Part shown: positions 37,172-46,706 of the stretch, in pieces | Position numbering within the stretch: position 1 is the stretch's first letter | Layout of the letters: the number at the start of each line of letters is the position of its first letter | Assembly (NCBI RefSeq): GCF_021390715.1 | Contig: NZ_JAJGWT010000003.1 | Span: 1-64,000, forward strand | Source: Tenacibaculum piscium | GTDB taxonomy: Bacteria > Bacteroidota > Bacteroidia > Flavobacteriales > Flavobacteriaceae | Length of the DNA stretch: 64,000 nucleotides | Reading direction: 5' to 3' | Made by a program: the position numbers and the translations under genes | The notes under the pieces: model-generated | The model's input: only the letters and a program-made list of their open reading frames with translations | What the model was told of the DNA's origin: nothing | The model's database searches: none

Positions 37172-37206
37172 CAAAAAAAGCCCTAACAAATAAATGTTAG
37201 GGCTTT
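37172..37206 (-). terminator. Rho-independent terminator after rpmE2
   Basis: A 12-bp perfect stem (AAAGCCCTAACA with its complement) with a 6-base loop is followed by T7 on the minus strand. Confidence 0.88.
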
Positions 37207-37228
37207 AAAATATGCTATAAACTTGAAA

Positions 37229-37480
37229 TTATTTTTTAAACTTCGAGTATTTGTTTTTAAACTTATCAATACGACCTGCAGTATCAATTAATTTAGACTT
37301 ACCTGTGTAAAAAGGGTGAGAAGTTCTTGAAATTTCTAATTTGATTAATGGATACTCTGTTCCTTCTACGTCTAAAGTTTCTTTAGTATTAGCAGTTGAA
37401 CGTGTTAAAAATACATCTCCGTTAGACATATCTTTAAAAGCTACCATTCTATAATTTTCTGGATGTATTCCTTTACGCAT
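37229..37480 (-). CDS. rpmE2: Ribosomal protein bL31, type B (zinc-free)
   Basis: An 83-residue bL31 of type B: starts [19 protein letters not shown], has [21 protein letters not shown] and a Lys-rich end, and lacks the CxxC zinc pair of type A. In other bacteria the zinc-free form can be induced under zinc shortage by Zur; a single-copy type B form is common in flavobacteria. It has a consensus promoter and a leader of about 100 bases with a 9-bp inverted repeat. Confidence 0.96.
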   Translation of the reverse strand: MRKGIHPENYRMVAFKDMSNGDVFLTRSTANTKETLDVEGTEYPLIKLEISRTSHPFYTGKSKLIDTAGRIDKFKNKYSKFKK

Positions 37481-37531
37481 CTTAAATGACTTTTAAATAT
37501 TGTTTTATTTTTTTCTCAAACATTATTAACA

Positions 37532-37558
37532 AGTGTAAAAATGGTAAAGTTTTACACT
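37532..37558. promoter_or_regulatory. Inverted repeat in rpmE2 leader
   Basis: AGTGTAAAA and TTTTACACT are perfect 9-bp arms separated by 9 bases. The repeat lies about 20-45 bases downstream of the predicted start of the rpmE2 transcript and about 50 bases before the ATG, so it could be a leader hairpin or an operator. Confidence 0.5.
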
Positions 37559-37584
37559 AAAAATATTTTAACTGTTTGAAGTGG

Positions 37585-37614
37585 CAAATTTAACGATATT
37601 TTTTTATTTTCAAA
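37585..37614 (-). promoter_or_regulatory. Promoter of rpmE2
   Basis: On the minus strand TTTG (37614-37611), an 18-base spacer and TAAATTTG (37592-37585) exactly fit the Bacteroidota housekeeping consensus TTTG-N17-23-TAnnTTTG. Confidence 0.75.
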
Positions 37615-37685
37615 CAAATAAATTGTTTTAATTTGTAGTATCATTCAATAAAGTACGAATAAACAACAAAAACAACCTATAAAAG

Positions 37686-38726
37686 ATGCGTATTTACACC
37701 TATTTTGCCTTGGCTTTATCAGTAATTGCGGTTACTTCTTGTAACTCATCAGAATATAAATTTAAGTTAGATACTTCTAAAAAAACTACTTTAGGACAAA
37801 AAGCAAGTATCAAATTTGAGCAAGTCGCAGGTCAAAAAATAGATTCTGTACAATTATTCATCAATAAAAAACGGGTAAATAAAACCCAAACAAACATCGA
37901 AATTAATACCGCTGATTTTGGCGTAGGAAAACACTCCGTTACTGCACTAGCTTTTTATCCTCATAAATCAACAAAAATTACCAATAGTATTGAAGTTTTA
38001 GCCAAAAATGCGCCTAATGTATATTCCTATAAAATTGTAAATACGTATCCACACGATAAAAATGCATACACGCAAGGTTTGGAATTTAAAAATGGTTTTT
38101 TATACGAAACTACAGGGCGAAGAGGTGAATCTTCTTTGCGAAAAGTTGCTTTAAAAACAGGAGAAGTTCTTCAAAAAATCGATTTAGATAAAAAATATTT
38201 TGGTGAAGGAATGACTATTTTTAATCAAAAAATTTATTGGCTGACTTGGCAAGCTCGCAAAGGTTTTATCTATGATTTGGAAACTTTTAAGCAACTTGGC
38301 GAATTTAAATATGAAAATAGCAATCAAGGTTGGGGATTAACCCACAATAATACAGAATTAATAAAATCGGACGGAACTAATAAAATTTGGTTTTTAAATA
38401 CTGATAATCAGCAAGAAAAAAGAAGCATTCAAGTATATACCAACAAATATTCAGTAGATAATTTGAATGAAATTGAACTAATAAATGGGAAAATTTACGC
38501 CAATAAATGGCAACAAAACTCTATTTTAATTATCAATCCTGAAACAGGTGTTGTCGAAGGCGTAGCGAATTTAAACGGCTTAAGAGATATTGTTGCAAAA
38601 AATCAAACACTAGATCCAAACGATGATGTTTTAAACGGAATTGCTTTTGATACAGAAAATAATCGCTTGTTTGTTACTGGAAAACATTGGGACAAATTAT
38701 TTGAAATCGAGCTGATTAAACAATAA
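37686..38726 (+). CDS. Glutaminyl-peptide cyclotransferase (lipoprotein)
   Basis: A 346-residue lipoprotein (lipobox VTSC, Cys19). Residues about 115-346 are the bacterial/plant-type glutaminyl cyclase beta-propeller: AYTQGLEFKNGFLYETTGRRGESSLRKVAL, YFGEGMTIF, IYWLTWQARKGFIYD, NQGWGLTHNNTELIKSDGT and LNGIAFDTENNRLFVTGKHW. Residues about 25-105 look like an Ig-type beta domain. It converts N-terminal Gln of exported proteins to pyroglutamate. The predicted mature N-terminus of the surface protein at 1-2998 is Gln, a plausible substrate type. Confidence 0.93.
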   Translation: MRIYTYFALALSVIAVTSCNSSEYKFKLDTSKKTTLGQKASIKFEQVAGQKIDSVQLFINKKRVNKTQTNIEINTADFGVGKHSVTALAFYPHKSTKITNSIEVLAKNAPNVYSYKIVNTYPHDKNAYTQGLEFKNGFLYETTGRRGESSLRKVALKTGEVLQKIDLDKKYFGEGMTIFNQKIYWLTWQARKGFIYDLETFKQLGEFKYENSNQGWGLTHNNTELIKSDGTNKIWFLNTDNQQEKRSIQVYTNKYSVDNLNEIELINGKIYANKWQQNSILIINPETGVVEGVANLNGLRDIVAKNQTLDPNDDVLNGIAFDTENNRLFVTGKHWDKLFEIELIKQ

Positions 38727-38798
38727 TATTTTGGAAATATTATTGTTTAATTATTTATATTGCTGTTTTTATTCTGAATATTTTTATTGTAAATATGT

Positions 38799-40307
38799 AT
38801 GAAAAATACGTTTCTTTTTTTAGTGTTAATTTCAATAATTACGATTAGTTTATCTTGTCGAAAAGATTTTAATACGGTGGCTAATTTTGGAAAATTGGAA
38901 TTTTCTAGCGATACTATTTTTTTAGACACGATTTTTTCAAAAATTGGCTCGGCAACCTACAATTTAAAAGTGTATAATCGGAGTAATAAAGCCATTACAA
39001 TTCCTGAAATAAAGTTAGAAAATGGAAATACGTCTAAATATCGACTAAATGTTGATGGAGAATCAGGTAAAAACTTTAGTAATATTGATATTTTAGCCAA
39101 AGATAGTCTGTTTATTTTTGTAGAAACGACAGTAGATGTTAGCACAGTTATCAATCCATTATACACCGATAAAATTTTATTTGATAACGGAAATCAGCAA
39201 CAAAATGTAAATTTAGTAACCTTAATACAAGATGCTCATTTATTGTTTCCGCCTAAAAAAAATACCGCTATAATTCCTGCGGTACGAAACATTACTTTTG
39301 ATAATGAAAACATCAAAATACAGGCACGTTTTTTAACGGATTCGGAGTTAAATTTCACCGCTGAAAAACCCTATGTTATTTATGGATATATGGCTGTTCC
39401 AGCGGGAAAAACATTACATATTGACGCAGGTTCAAACATTTATTTTCATAAAAATTCTGGGTTACTTATTGGTGATAACGCAAGTTTAAAAATCAACGGA
39501 ACACTCGATAAAAAAGTCACTTTTCAAGGCGATAGATTAGCACATATGTATAATGAAATCCCTGGACAATGGGGCTGTATTTGGCTTGGTGCTGGAAGTT
39601 TGAAAAATGAGATTCATCACGCAATTATAAAAAATGGAAGCATTGGTCTTTTAGTCGATGCCGTTGCGAATGAAAATCCTGCATTACAGCTTGAAAATAC
39701 CGAAATTTATAATCATTCTAATTATGGAATTTTAGCCAGAAACACGCATCTTAAAGCAGCAAATTTAGTTATTGGTAATGCTGGAAAATCTTCATTAGCT
39801 TGTATTGCTGGCGGAAATTATAGCTTTACACATAGTACATTTGCCAATTATTGGAATAATAGTTTACGTCAAAACCCGACGGTTTTAATTAGCAATTATC
39901 AAGAAGTCATTCAAAAAAACCAGCAAGAAAATCAGGAAAAAAAAACAGATTTATATAATTTATATTCGGCTAATTTTGTCAATTGTATTATCGAAGGAAA
40001 TGGCAGTCGTGAATTTATTACCGATAAAAAAGGAGACTATATTTTTAAATATGCCGTTGAAAATTCAATGCTTCGATTCTATAATTTTGATACTTCTGTA
40101 AATTCATCAAGCAATTATAAAAATATTATTTTAAACGGCACGCCTGATTTTAAAGCAATGTATTCAAATAATTTCAGTATCGGAGAATATTCTGATGCCA
40201 TTCATAAAGCTAAAAAAACAGCGATTTCTAAGGATATTTTAGGCGTTTCAAGAAATACAACTCCTGATATTGGTGCGTATCAACATATCATATTTGATGA
40301 AAAATAA
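38799..40307 (+). CDS. Beta-helix lipoprotein of unknown function
   Basis: A 502-residue lipoprotein (lipobox SLSC, Cys20). Residues about 25-140 look like an Ig/ASPM-like beta domain (FSKIGSATYNLKVYNRSN). Residues about 200-480 have parallel beta-helix character (IDAGSNIYFHKNSGLLIGDNASLKINGT, WGCIWLGAGS, LENTEIYNHSNYGILARNT), and the end TPDIGAYQ resembles choice-of-anchor Q endings. It lies 72 bp after the glutaminyl cyclase on the same strand; I recall this pair as conserved in flavobacteria. No catalytic motif is visible. Confidence 0.75.
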   Translation: MKNTFLFLVLISIITISLSCRKDFNTVANFGKLEFSSDTIFLDTIFSKIGSATYNLKVYNRSNKAITIPEIKLENGNTSKYRLNVDGESGKNFSNIDILAKDSLFIFVETTVDVSTVINPLYTDKILFDNGNQQQNVNLVTLIQDAHLLFPPKKNTAIIPAVRNITFDNENIKIQARFLTDSELNFTAEKPYVIYGYMAVPAGKTLHIDAGSNIYFHKNSGLLIGDNASLKINGTLDKKVTFQGDRLAHMYNEIPGQWGCIWLGAGSLKNEIHHAIIKNGSIGLLVDAVANENPALQLENTEIYNHSNYGILARNTHLKAANLVIGNAGKSSLACIAGGNYSFTHSTFANYWNNSLRQNPTVLISNYQEVIQKNQQENQEKKTDLYNLYSANFVNCIIEGNGSREFITDKKGDYIFKYAVENSMLRFYNFDTSVNSSSNYKNIILNGTPDFKAMYSNNFSIGEYSDAIHKAKKTAISKDILGVSRNTTPDIGAYQHIIFDEK

Positions 40308-40326
40308 ACTTATGTATTAAAAAGTT

Positions 40327-40379
40327 AAAAAGCCTGTTTCATGTAAATTTATACAAACTTCATGAAAACAGGCTTTTTT
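40327..40379. terminator. Bidirectional terminator before gap
   Basis: A stem of AAGCCTGTTTCATG against CATGAAAACAGGCTT (one bulged A) with a 17-base loop has A and T runs on either side, between convergent genes. Confidence 0.8.
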
Positions 40380-40429
40380 AAAATACTATTTTTAGATACT
40401 TATTTTTAACTTTATAAAAAATTTAAATT

Positions 40430-41422
40430 TTATAAAGAAGCGGAATATTCTAATAAATCAACAATTTTAGTGGCGTATCCGAATTCATTATCATACCAAG
40501 AAATGATTTTAAAAAATTGTTCATTCAGTTCCATACTTGCCGATGCGTCAATTACTGATATTCTCGGTTCTGACACAAAATCTTGAGAAACTACAGCATC
40601 TTCGGTATATCCGATAATTCCTTTAAATTCATTTTCTGATGCTTTTTTGAAAGTTTCCATAATTTCTTTTAGCGACGTTTTTTGAGCAGTTTTAAACGTC
40701 AAATCGATTAGAGAAACATCTGCTACAGGAACTCGAATTGCCATTGCGGTTAATTTTCCTTTCATCTCTGGAATTACTTTTACCAACGCACTTCCTGCGC
40801 CTGTGGATGTTGGAATAATATTATTTATTGCCGAACGTCCTCTTCGCCATTTTTTATTAAAACCATCAACGGCATTTTGTGTAGCAGTTGCGGCGTGAAC
40901 CGTGGTCATAATTCCTTCGGTTAAACCATAGGTATCATTAATGATTTTAACTACGGGCGCTAAACAGTTTGTAGTACAAGAAGCGTTTGAAAATACAAGC
41001 TCATCGGCTTTTAAATTCTGATGATTTACGCCCATTACGTACATATTTGCATCTTTAGAAGGTGCTGAAATAATTACTTTTTTTGCACCTCCTTTTATAT
41101 GTAAACTTGCTTTATCTTTATCGGTAAATAAACCTGTTGCTTCCAAAATATAGTCTGCTCCTACTTCATCCCATTTTAAATTCTCAGGATTTTTATCCCC
41201 AGTAATTCTGATAACTTGTTCATTTACGACTAGATTTCCATCTTTTACGCTTACTTCGCCCTCAAAACGACCGTGTACAGAATCATATTTTAACAAATAA
41301 GCCAAATACTCGACATCTAACAAATCATTAATGGCAACAACTTGCACATTTTTTCTTTTCATCGCAGTTCGGAATGCTAACCTCCCTATTCTACCAAATC
41401 CGTTAATTCCTACTTTTATCAT
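40430..41422 (-). CDS. gap: Glyceraldehyde-3-phosphate dehydrogenase, type I
   Basis: A 330-residue glycolytic dehydrogenase. N-terminal NAD fold GINGFGRIGRLAFR, catalytic Cys in SNASCTTNCLAP, and the conserved IPTSTGAGSALVKVIPE and SWYDNEFGYATKIVDL are all present. Asp33-like in AINDLLD suggests NAD as cofactor. It follows pfkA by 58 bp on the same strand, so the two glycolytic genes likely form an operon. Confidence 0.98.
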   Translation of the reverse strand: MIKVGINGFGRIGRLAFRTAMKRKNVQVVAINDLLDVEYLAYLLKYDSVHGRFEGEVSVKDGNLVVNEQVIRITGDKNPENLKWDEVGADYILEATGLFTDKDKASLHIKGGAKKVIISAPSKDANMYVMGVNHQNLKADELVFSNASCTTNCLAPVVKIINDTYGLTEGIMTTVHAATATQNAVDGFNKKWRRGRSAINNIIPTSTGAGSALVKVIPEMKGKLTAMAIRVPVADVSLIDLTFKTAQKTSLKEIMETFKKASENEFKGIIGYTEDAVVSQDFVSEPRISVIDASASMELNEQFFKIISWYDNEFGYATKIVDLLEYSASL

Positions 41423-41499
41423 TATTTAACTATTTAATATCTATTTTTTTTATCTTTTGTCTTAAATTTTTTGCTTAAATTTTCAATTTAGATTTCTTA

Positions 41500-42483
41500 T
41501 TATGTCGTCATAATATCAGAAACTCTTAAAAGTTCCATATTGATGGTATTATGTCCTTTTATTGCTTTTTCTAAATTGGTGGTCGCTACTTTATTATTTT
41601 GCAATCCGACCATAAAATTCGTTTTTCCATCGAGTAATAATTCTACGGCTTTTACGCCTAACCTGCTGGCTAAAACTCGATCAAAACAACTTGGCGAACC
41701 GCCTCTTTGCATGTGTCCTAAAACCGATACACGCACTTCATATTCGGGCATATTTTGCTCGACATAATTGGCTAATTCAAACACATTTTTACCTGTTTTA
41801 TCTCCTTCGGATACCACAACAATACTAGAAGATTTTCCTGTTCTTCGGCTTTTCTTTAAGGATTCGAGCATTCGTTCTAATCCTAAATTTTCTTCAGGAA
41901 TTAAAATTTCTTCTGCTCCTGCTCCAACACCTGCATTTAAGGCGATAAACCCTGCATCTCTTCCCATAACTTCGACAAAAAACAAGCGATTATGTGAAGA
42001 AGCGGTATCTCTAATTTTATCAATTGCTTCCACGGCGGTATTTAAGGCGGTATCATAACCGATGGTATGACTTGTTCCAAAAATATCATTATCAATTGTT
42101 CCAGGGATTCCGATAATTGGAAAATTAAATTCTTTACCAAAAAGAACCGCTCCTGTAAAAGAGCCATCACCACCGATAACAATTAGGGCATCGACCTTGT
42201 TTTCTAATAATTTCTGATGCGCTTTTTTGCGTCCTTCTTTGGTTCTAAAATCATTGGAACGAGCTGTTTTTAGAATTGTTCCTCCTTTATTGATAATATT
42301 ATTGACACTTCTAGCGGTAAAAGGCACTAAATCTCCTTCTATCAAACCTTGATATCCTCTATAAATTCCCATACATTCTGCACGATAATATGCACAGGTT
42401 CTTACAACTGACCTAATTGCAGCATTCATTCCTGGAGCATCTCCTCCAGAGGTCATCACGGCTATTTTTTTTATTTTTCCCAT
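41500..42483 (-). CDS. pfkA: ATP-dependent 6-phosphofructokinase
   Basis: A 327-residue PFK with nucleotide motif MTSGGDAPGMNAAIR, IGGDGSF, and the catalytic GIPGTIDND. It phosphorylates fructose 6-phosphate in glycolysis. I start at ATG 42483 (MGKIKKIAVMTSGGD), as in the family. An in-frame ATG at 42507 would add SKFETSF; a -7-like TAAATTTG on the minus strand at 42502-42495 overlaps those codons, which speaks against it. Followed by gap. Confidence 0.97.
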   Translation of the reverse strand: MGKIKKIAVMTSGGDAPGMNAAIRSVVRTCAYYRAECMGIYRGYQGLIEGDLVPFTARSVNNIINKGGTILKTARSNDFRTKEGRKKAHQKLLENKVDALIVIGGDGSFTGAVLFGKEFNFPIIGIPGTIDNDIFGTSHTIGYDTALNTAVEAIDKIRDTASSHNRLFFVEVMGRDAGFIALNAGVGAGAEEILIPEENLGLERMLESLKKSRRTGKSSSIVVVSEGDKTGKNVFELANYVEQNMPEYEVRVSVLGHMQRGGSPSCFDRVLASRLGVKAVELLLDGKTNFMVGLQNNKVATTNLEKAIKGHNTINMELLRVSDIMTT

Positions 42484-42609
42484 AAAGCTAGTTTCAAATT
42501 TACTCATTTTTGCGGATTTTTGATGATTTTTAGTAATTTTATTGAAATTTAACGTATCATATTATTTAACTACATTTAGCCCTTTCAAAAATGATTTTAA
42601 AAACATACA

Positions 42610-44340
42610 ATGACATTAACCACGCTTGATTACACAATTATTATCGGATTTTTCATTATTTCATTACTGATAGGTATTTGGGCATCAAAATCCGCAGGAA
42701 AAAGCAGTGCTGATTTCTTTTTATCAGGAAGAAATATGCCTTGGTGGTTGTTGGGAGTTTCGATGGTTGCTACGACTTTCGCCGCCGATACACCTGGGTT
42801 AGTTACCGAATTAGTTCGTAAAAATGGTGTTTCAGGAAATTGGGTTTGGTGGGCAATGTTGCTCACAGGAATGTTGACCGTATTTTTTTATGCGAAATTA
42901 TGGCGAAAATCAGGAATTACTACCGATTTAGAATTTTATGAATTGCGCTATTCGGGTAAAATGGCAGGGTTTTTAAGAGGATTTCGAGCCATTTATTTAG
43001 GCGTAATTTTTAATATAATCACCATGGCAGGAGTTTGTTTGGCGGGTGCAAAAATCGCCAATATTTTATTGGGAATTTCACAAGCAGAAATGTTACTTTA
43101 TTCGTCTATTATTGTGGTTGTTTATTCCTCTTTAGGCGGATTAAAAGGCGTTTTACTTACCGATTTTGTACAATTTATACTTGCGATGATTGGTTCAGTT
43201 TGGGCAACAGTTTATATTGTAAATATGCCTGAAATAAACGGTTTATCGAATTTATTAAGCCACCCGAATGTCAGTGGAAAATTAAATATGTTGCCTGATT
43301 TTTCAAATACAGAATCATTAATTACCTTGTTTATCATTCCGTTTGCGGTGCAATGGTGGAGTACTTGGTATCCAGGCGCAGAGCCTGGTGGCGGTGGATA
43401 TATCGCTCAAAGAATGCTCGCCGCTAAAGATGAAAAAAATGCAACGTGGGCAACTTTATTTTTCAATTTCGCACACTATGCCTTGCGTCCTTGGCCGTGG
43501 ATTATTGTCGGATTAGCTTCATTAATAATTTTCCCAAGTTTAGAAAGTATGAATCAGGCATTTCCTAATTTATCCGAAGAAATGCAAGGACACGATGTAG
43601 GTTATGCCGCTATGATGACCTATTTACCCGCAGGTTTATTAGGAATTGTTTTAACGTCTTTAATTGCCGCTTTTATGAGTACGATTTCTACCCAATTAAA
43701 TTGGGGAAGTTCCTATGTTGTCAATGATTTTTACAGCCGTTTTATCAATAAAAACGCATCCGAAAAACAAAAAGTAGTCGTTGGTCGAATTTCCACCGTC
43801 GTTTTAATGATCTGTGCCGCTTTATTTTCATTTTATTTGCAATCGGCAAAAGATGTGTTCGATTTATTATTGCAAATCGGCGCGGGAACTGGTTTGTTAT
43901 TTATTTTAAGATGGTTTTGGAGCAGAATTAATCCGTATAGCGAAATTGCAGCAATGGTAATTTCATTCGTAATTGCAGGTTTCTTTTTTATCAATAGAAA
44001 ATTAGAAAATCCATTTTTTGAAATCGCAGGATATTGGGAATTAATTATTGGCGTTGTAATCACCACTTTTGGATGGATTTTAACCACACTTTTAACAAAA
44101 CCAACCGATGCAAAAACCATCAAAAAATTTGAAGATTTAATCTTTGAAGGCGAAGATAAATTCAAAAACATTGGCGTAAAAATTGTCGGTTTTATTACAG
44201 GAACAATCGGTGTTTATAGTTTCTTATTTGCCACAGGAAATTGGATTTATGGCAAAACAATTCTAGCATCTGTATTAACAATAATAACCTTACTTTGTGT
44301 TTTTATATTACTGAAAATTTGGAAACGTATTTCGTCATAA
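42610..44340 (+). CDS. Sodium:solute symporter
   Basis: A 576-residue SSS-family transporter with about 14 membrane segments. The N-terminal segment IIGFFIISLLIGIWASK is followed by the family's SADFFLSGRNMPWWLLGVSMVATTFAADTP. SLGGLKGVLLTDFVQF and the later FMSTISTQLNWGSSYVVND are also typical. Substrate (sugar, amino acid or organic acid) cannot be read from sequence. Divergent from pfkA; followed 29 bp later by the mechanosensitive channel gene. Confidence 0.9.
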   Translation: MTLTTLDYTIIIGFFIISLLIGIWASKSAGKSSADFFLSGRNMPWWLLGVSMVATTFAADTPGLVTELVRKNGVSGNWVWWAMLLTGMLTVFFYAKLWRKSGITTDLEFYELRYSGKMAGFLRGFRAIYLGVIFNIITMAGVCLAGAKIANILLGISQAEMLLYSSIIVVVYSSLGGLKGVLLTDFVQFILAMIGSVWATVYIVNMPEINGLSNLLSHPNVSGKLNMLPDFSNTESLITLFIIPFAVQWWSTWYPGAEPGGGGYIAQRMLAAKDEKNATWATLFFNFAHYALRPWPWIIVGLASLIIFPSLESMNQAFPNLSEEMQGHDVGYAAMMTYLPAGLLGIVLTSLIAAFMSTISTQLNWGSSYVVNDFYSRFINKNASEKQKVVVGRISTVVLMICAALFSFYLQSAKDVFDLLLQIGAGTGLLFILRWFWSRINPYSEIAAMVISFVIAGFFFINRKLENPFFEIAGYWELIIGVVITTFGWILTTLLTKPTDAKTIKKFEDLIFEGEDKFKNIGVKIVGFITGTIGVYSFLFATGNWIYGKTILASVLTIITLLCVFILLKIWKRISS

Positions 44341-44369
44341 AAACATCAAAAAAACTTAACTAAAAATAA

Positions 44370-45251
44370 ATGAAACCAGATTTAAAGAAAATTTTCTCAG
44401 ACTATTTTACCGAAATAGCAACCCTACTTCCTAACGTTATAACCGCAATTATCATTTTAATAATTGCTGTTTTTATCGCTAGAATAACCACTAAAATCAT
44501 CGAAAAAACAACCGAAGAAAAATGGAAAGACAAACTATTAGCTAACTTTTTTTCTCAAGGAATAAAATGGGCTATTTATTTATTTGGAATCCTATCCGCC
44601 TTTAGCGTAATGGGATTTGCCAATATTGCAAGCACCATTTTCGCAGGAGCTGGTGTAGGGGCTATTATTTTTGGTTTTGCCTTTAAAGATATTGGCGAAA
44701 ATTTTATTTCAGGAATCATTTTAGCCGTAAAACCGCCTTTTGATATTGGAGATATTATTGAAGTTCAAGGAAATAAAGGAACTGTTAAACAACTCAATTT
44801 GCGAATGACACACTTACGTAATTCTGATGGAAAAGATATTTATGTTCCTAATTCTTATCTGCTAAAAAATGCGCTAGTTAATTATACAAAAGATGGACTT
44901 TTAAGAGTTAATTTCAGCATCGGTATTGCTCCTGAATGCGATATCGAAACCACTAGAAAACTTATTTTAAACTATTTAACAAATCAAAAAGATGTTTTAA
45001 AAACACCCGAATTTAAAGTTACCGTGCAAGAATTAGCCGAATATACAACCAATATTCAAGTGCATTTTTGGATTGATTTATTAAAAAATAAAGAACTTGC
45101 AGAACATTATCTTGGAAATACCATCCGAGGAAAAATATTAACAGAAATAAAAGAAATTTTAGACCAAAATAATATCGAAATGCCTTCGCAAGTAATTGAA
45201 CATAAAATGTATCAAAAAAATACCATTCAAGTTACAAAGACAAACATCTAA
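44370..45251 (+). CDS. MscS-type mechanosensitive channel
   Basis: A 293-residue small-conductance channel. Three membrane segments lie at about 20-40, 62-85 and 90-118; the pore helix is Gly/Ala-rich (IFAGAGVGAIIFGFAFKDIGENFISGI). The beta domain PPFDIGDIIEVQGNKGTVKQLNLRMTHLRNSDGKDIYVPNS follows, then the alpha/beta C-terminal cage. It releases solutes under hypo-osmotic shock. Same strand as the symporter and perhaps cotranscribed. Confidence 0.93.
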   Translation: MKPDLKKIFSDYFTEIATLLPNVITAIIILIIAVFIARITTKIIEKTTEEKWKDKLLANFFSQGIKWAIYLFGILSAFSVMGFANIASTIFAGAGVGAIIFGFAFKDIGENFISGIILAVKPPFDIGDIIEVQGNKGTVKQLNLRMTHLRNSDGKDIYVPNSYLLKNALVNYTKDGLLRVNFSIGIAPECDIETTRKLILNYLTNQKDVLKTPEFKVTVQELAEYTTNIQVHFWIDLLKNKELAEHYLGNTIRGKILTEIKEILDQNNIEMPSQVIEHKMYQKNTIQVTKTNI

Positions 45252-45273
45252 AAAATAAGCAATTTACCTATTA

Positions 45274-45305
45274 AAAGCTGTGCCTTCTGAACAAAGCACA
45301 GCTTT
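45274..45305. terminator. Hairpin between convergent mscS and MgtC/DUF4010 genes
   Basis: A perfect 10-bp stem (AAAGCTGTGC with its complement) with a 12-base loop. The T-run is short, so it is a weak terminator; it overlaps the stop codon of the minus-strand gene. Confidence 0.55.
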
Positions 45306-46596
45306 ACAAATTATTGATTATAATATTGAAAATCCCTATTAAAATAACACTTCCAAAGGCATAACCAACGTATTTTCCTGCGGATGTTGCTCCTTTGAAA
45401 TACGTAATTCCTAATTTCACCAACATATTACTCAATGTTGCCACAATTATTACTGAAGATGCCAATGATAATTTATCATTATTTAATGAAAATTTTGCCA
45501 TACTAATTGTAATTGCATCGGTATCAGCTAATCCTGCAATAAATGCCGAATAATACAATCCTGCTTCCCCGAAGAATTGATTACTGTAAAAAACAGCAAA
45601 AAGAATCAGCAAATAAATAACACCAAACCCAAGGGCATTTAAAAAATTTAAAGGATTCCCCAATTTAATATTCGTATTCGGATGATGATTATCTTTTCGA
45701 ATTAAAATAAAAGTTGCCACCACACACACCAACGTTAAAAGCGTAAAAGGAATGACAATATGTTTAAAAATCTGATGATTAAAAAGATACGAAACAAAGG
45801 CTAACCTTGGAAACATAATCGCTGAAGCAATGATAATACCAGCACTATATTTTTTTGATAATTCAGGTGTTTCTTTACTTCTTGATGCATAATTCCAAGC
45901 AACAGCAGTACTCGAGATAAGTCCGCCGAGAATTGCCGTTATAATAATTCCTTTTTTAGATCCTACAAATTTTACCAGAAAATAACCAATAAAATTTATA
46001 AACGATACAATAACAACAATCGCTCCTATTTCAAAAAGATTGATTAAATTATTTGGTCCAAAATTTTTATTCGGTAAAAAAGGAAGTATCAATAATGCCA
46101 TTATTGAAAACTTAATAAAAGCAAAAAGTTCTTCGGAAGTAATATTGCTAATAACAGCTCTAAACTTAGTTTTTAAAGACAATAATGTAACGATAATCAC
46201 CGCAGTAGAAACGGCTTCTCGATACAAGGTTACCGAAACCATTACACCTAAAATACAGGTTGCCATTAATGCTAAATTAGTGGTAAGTCCTTGCCCATAT
46301 TCTTCTTTTTCTGGTGAAAAATGATACAAAGCTAAGAATAAAATAAAACATCCCAAGCTAATAATCACCAACCACGGCGAAAATTCAGAGGCTAAACTTC
46401 CTAACGAAAAACCAATAATACTAACAATCGGAAAGGTTCGAATTCCTGCAAAACCTTTTTCTTGAATTCTATCAAATTCTCTTTCCAATCCGATGATAAG
46501 TCCTAAACCTGTGGCAATTAAAATACCAAGCATATAAGGACCTAAAAACTCTATAAAACCGTACGATGTTTCCATATTTGAAGTAAAAATCAGCAT
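45304..46596 (-). CDS. MgtC/SapB and DUF4010 membrane protein
   Basis: A 430-residue protein with about 12 hydrophobic segments. The N-terminal third is MgtC-like (IATGLGLIIGLEREFDR, GIRTFPIVSIIGFSLGSLA). The rest matches DUF4010 (AILGGLISSTAVAWNYASRSK, GLADTDAITISMAKFS). Possibly a cation-related transporter or regulator, but the function is unproven for this family. An ATG at 46575 (METSYGFIEF) is an equally likely start. Confidence 0.85.
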   Translation of the reverse strand: MLIFTSNMETSYGFIEFLGPYMLGILIATGLGLIIGLEREFDRIQEKGFAGIRTFPIVSIIGFSLGSLASEFSPWLVIISLGCFILFLALYHFSPEKEEYGQGLTTNLALMATCILGVMVSVTLYREAVSTAVIIVTLLSLKTKFRAVISNITSEELFAFIKFSIMALLILPFLPNKNFGPNNLINLFEIGAIVVIVSFINFIGYFLVKFVGSKKGIIITAILGGLISSTAVAWNYASRSKETPELSKKYSAGIIIASAIMFPRLAFVSYLFNHQIFKHIVIPFTLLTLVCVVATFILIRKDNHHPNTNIKLGNPLNFLNALGFGVIYLLILFAVFYSNQFFGEAGLYYSAFIAGLADTDAITISMAKFSLNNDKLSLASSVIIVATLSNMLVKLGITYFKGATSAGKYVGYAFGSVILIGIFNIIINNL

Positions 46597-46676
46597 AAAA
46601 AAATGCCTAAATTAAAGTTTCCAAATATAGAAATCATTTTATAAAAAACAGTGAAAAGAAGTATCCTAAAATAGCC

Positions 46677-46706
46677 AAAAGCCTTGAAATTTATTTCAAG
46701 GCTTTT
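46677..46706 (-). terminator. Hairpin containing the stop codon of the TPR gene
   Basis: A 14-bp perfect stem (AAAAGCCTTGAAAT with its complement) has a 2-base loop. The TAA stop at 46693-46691 sits at the loop, so the last codons (KKALK) form the ascending arm. A short T4 follows on the minus strand. Confidence 0.6.

Noticed and set aside
42484-42507. Longer pfkA start at 42507
   Set aside because: Family members start at MGKIKKIAVMTSGGD; the extra codons overlap a -7-like element.
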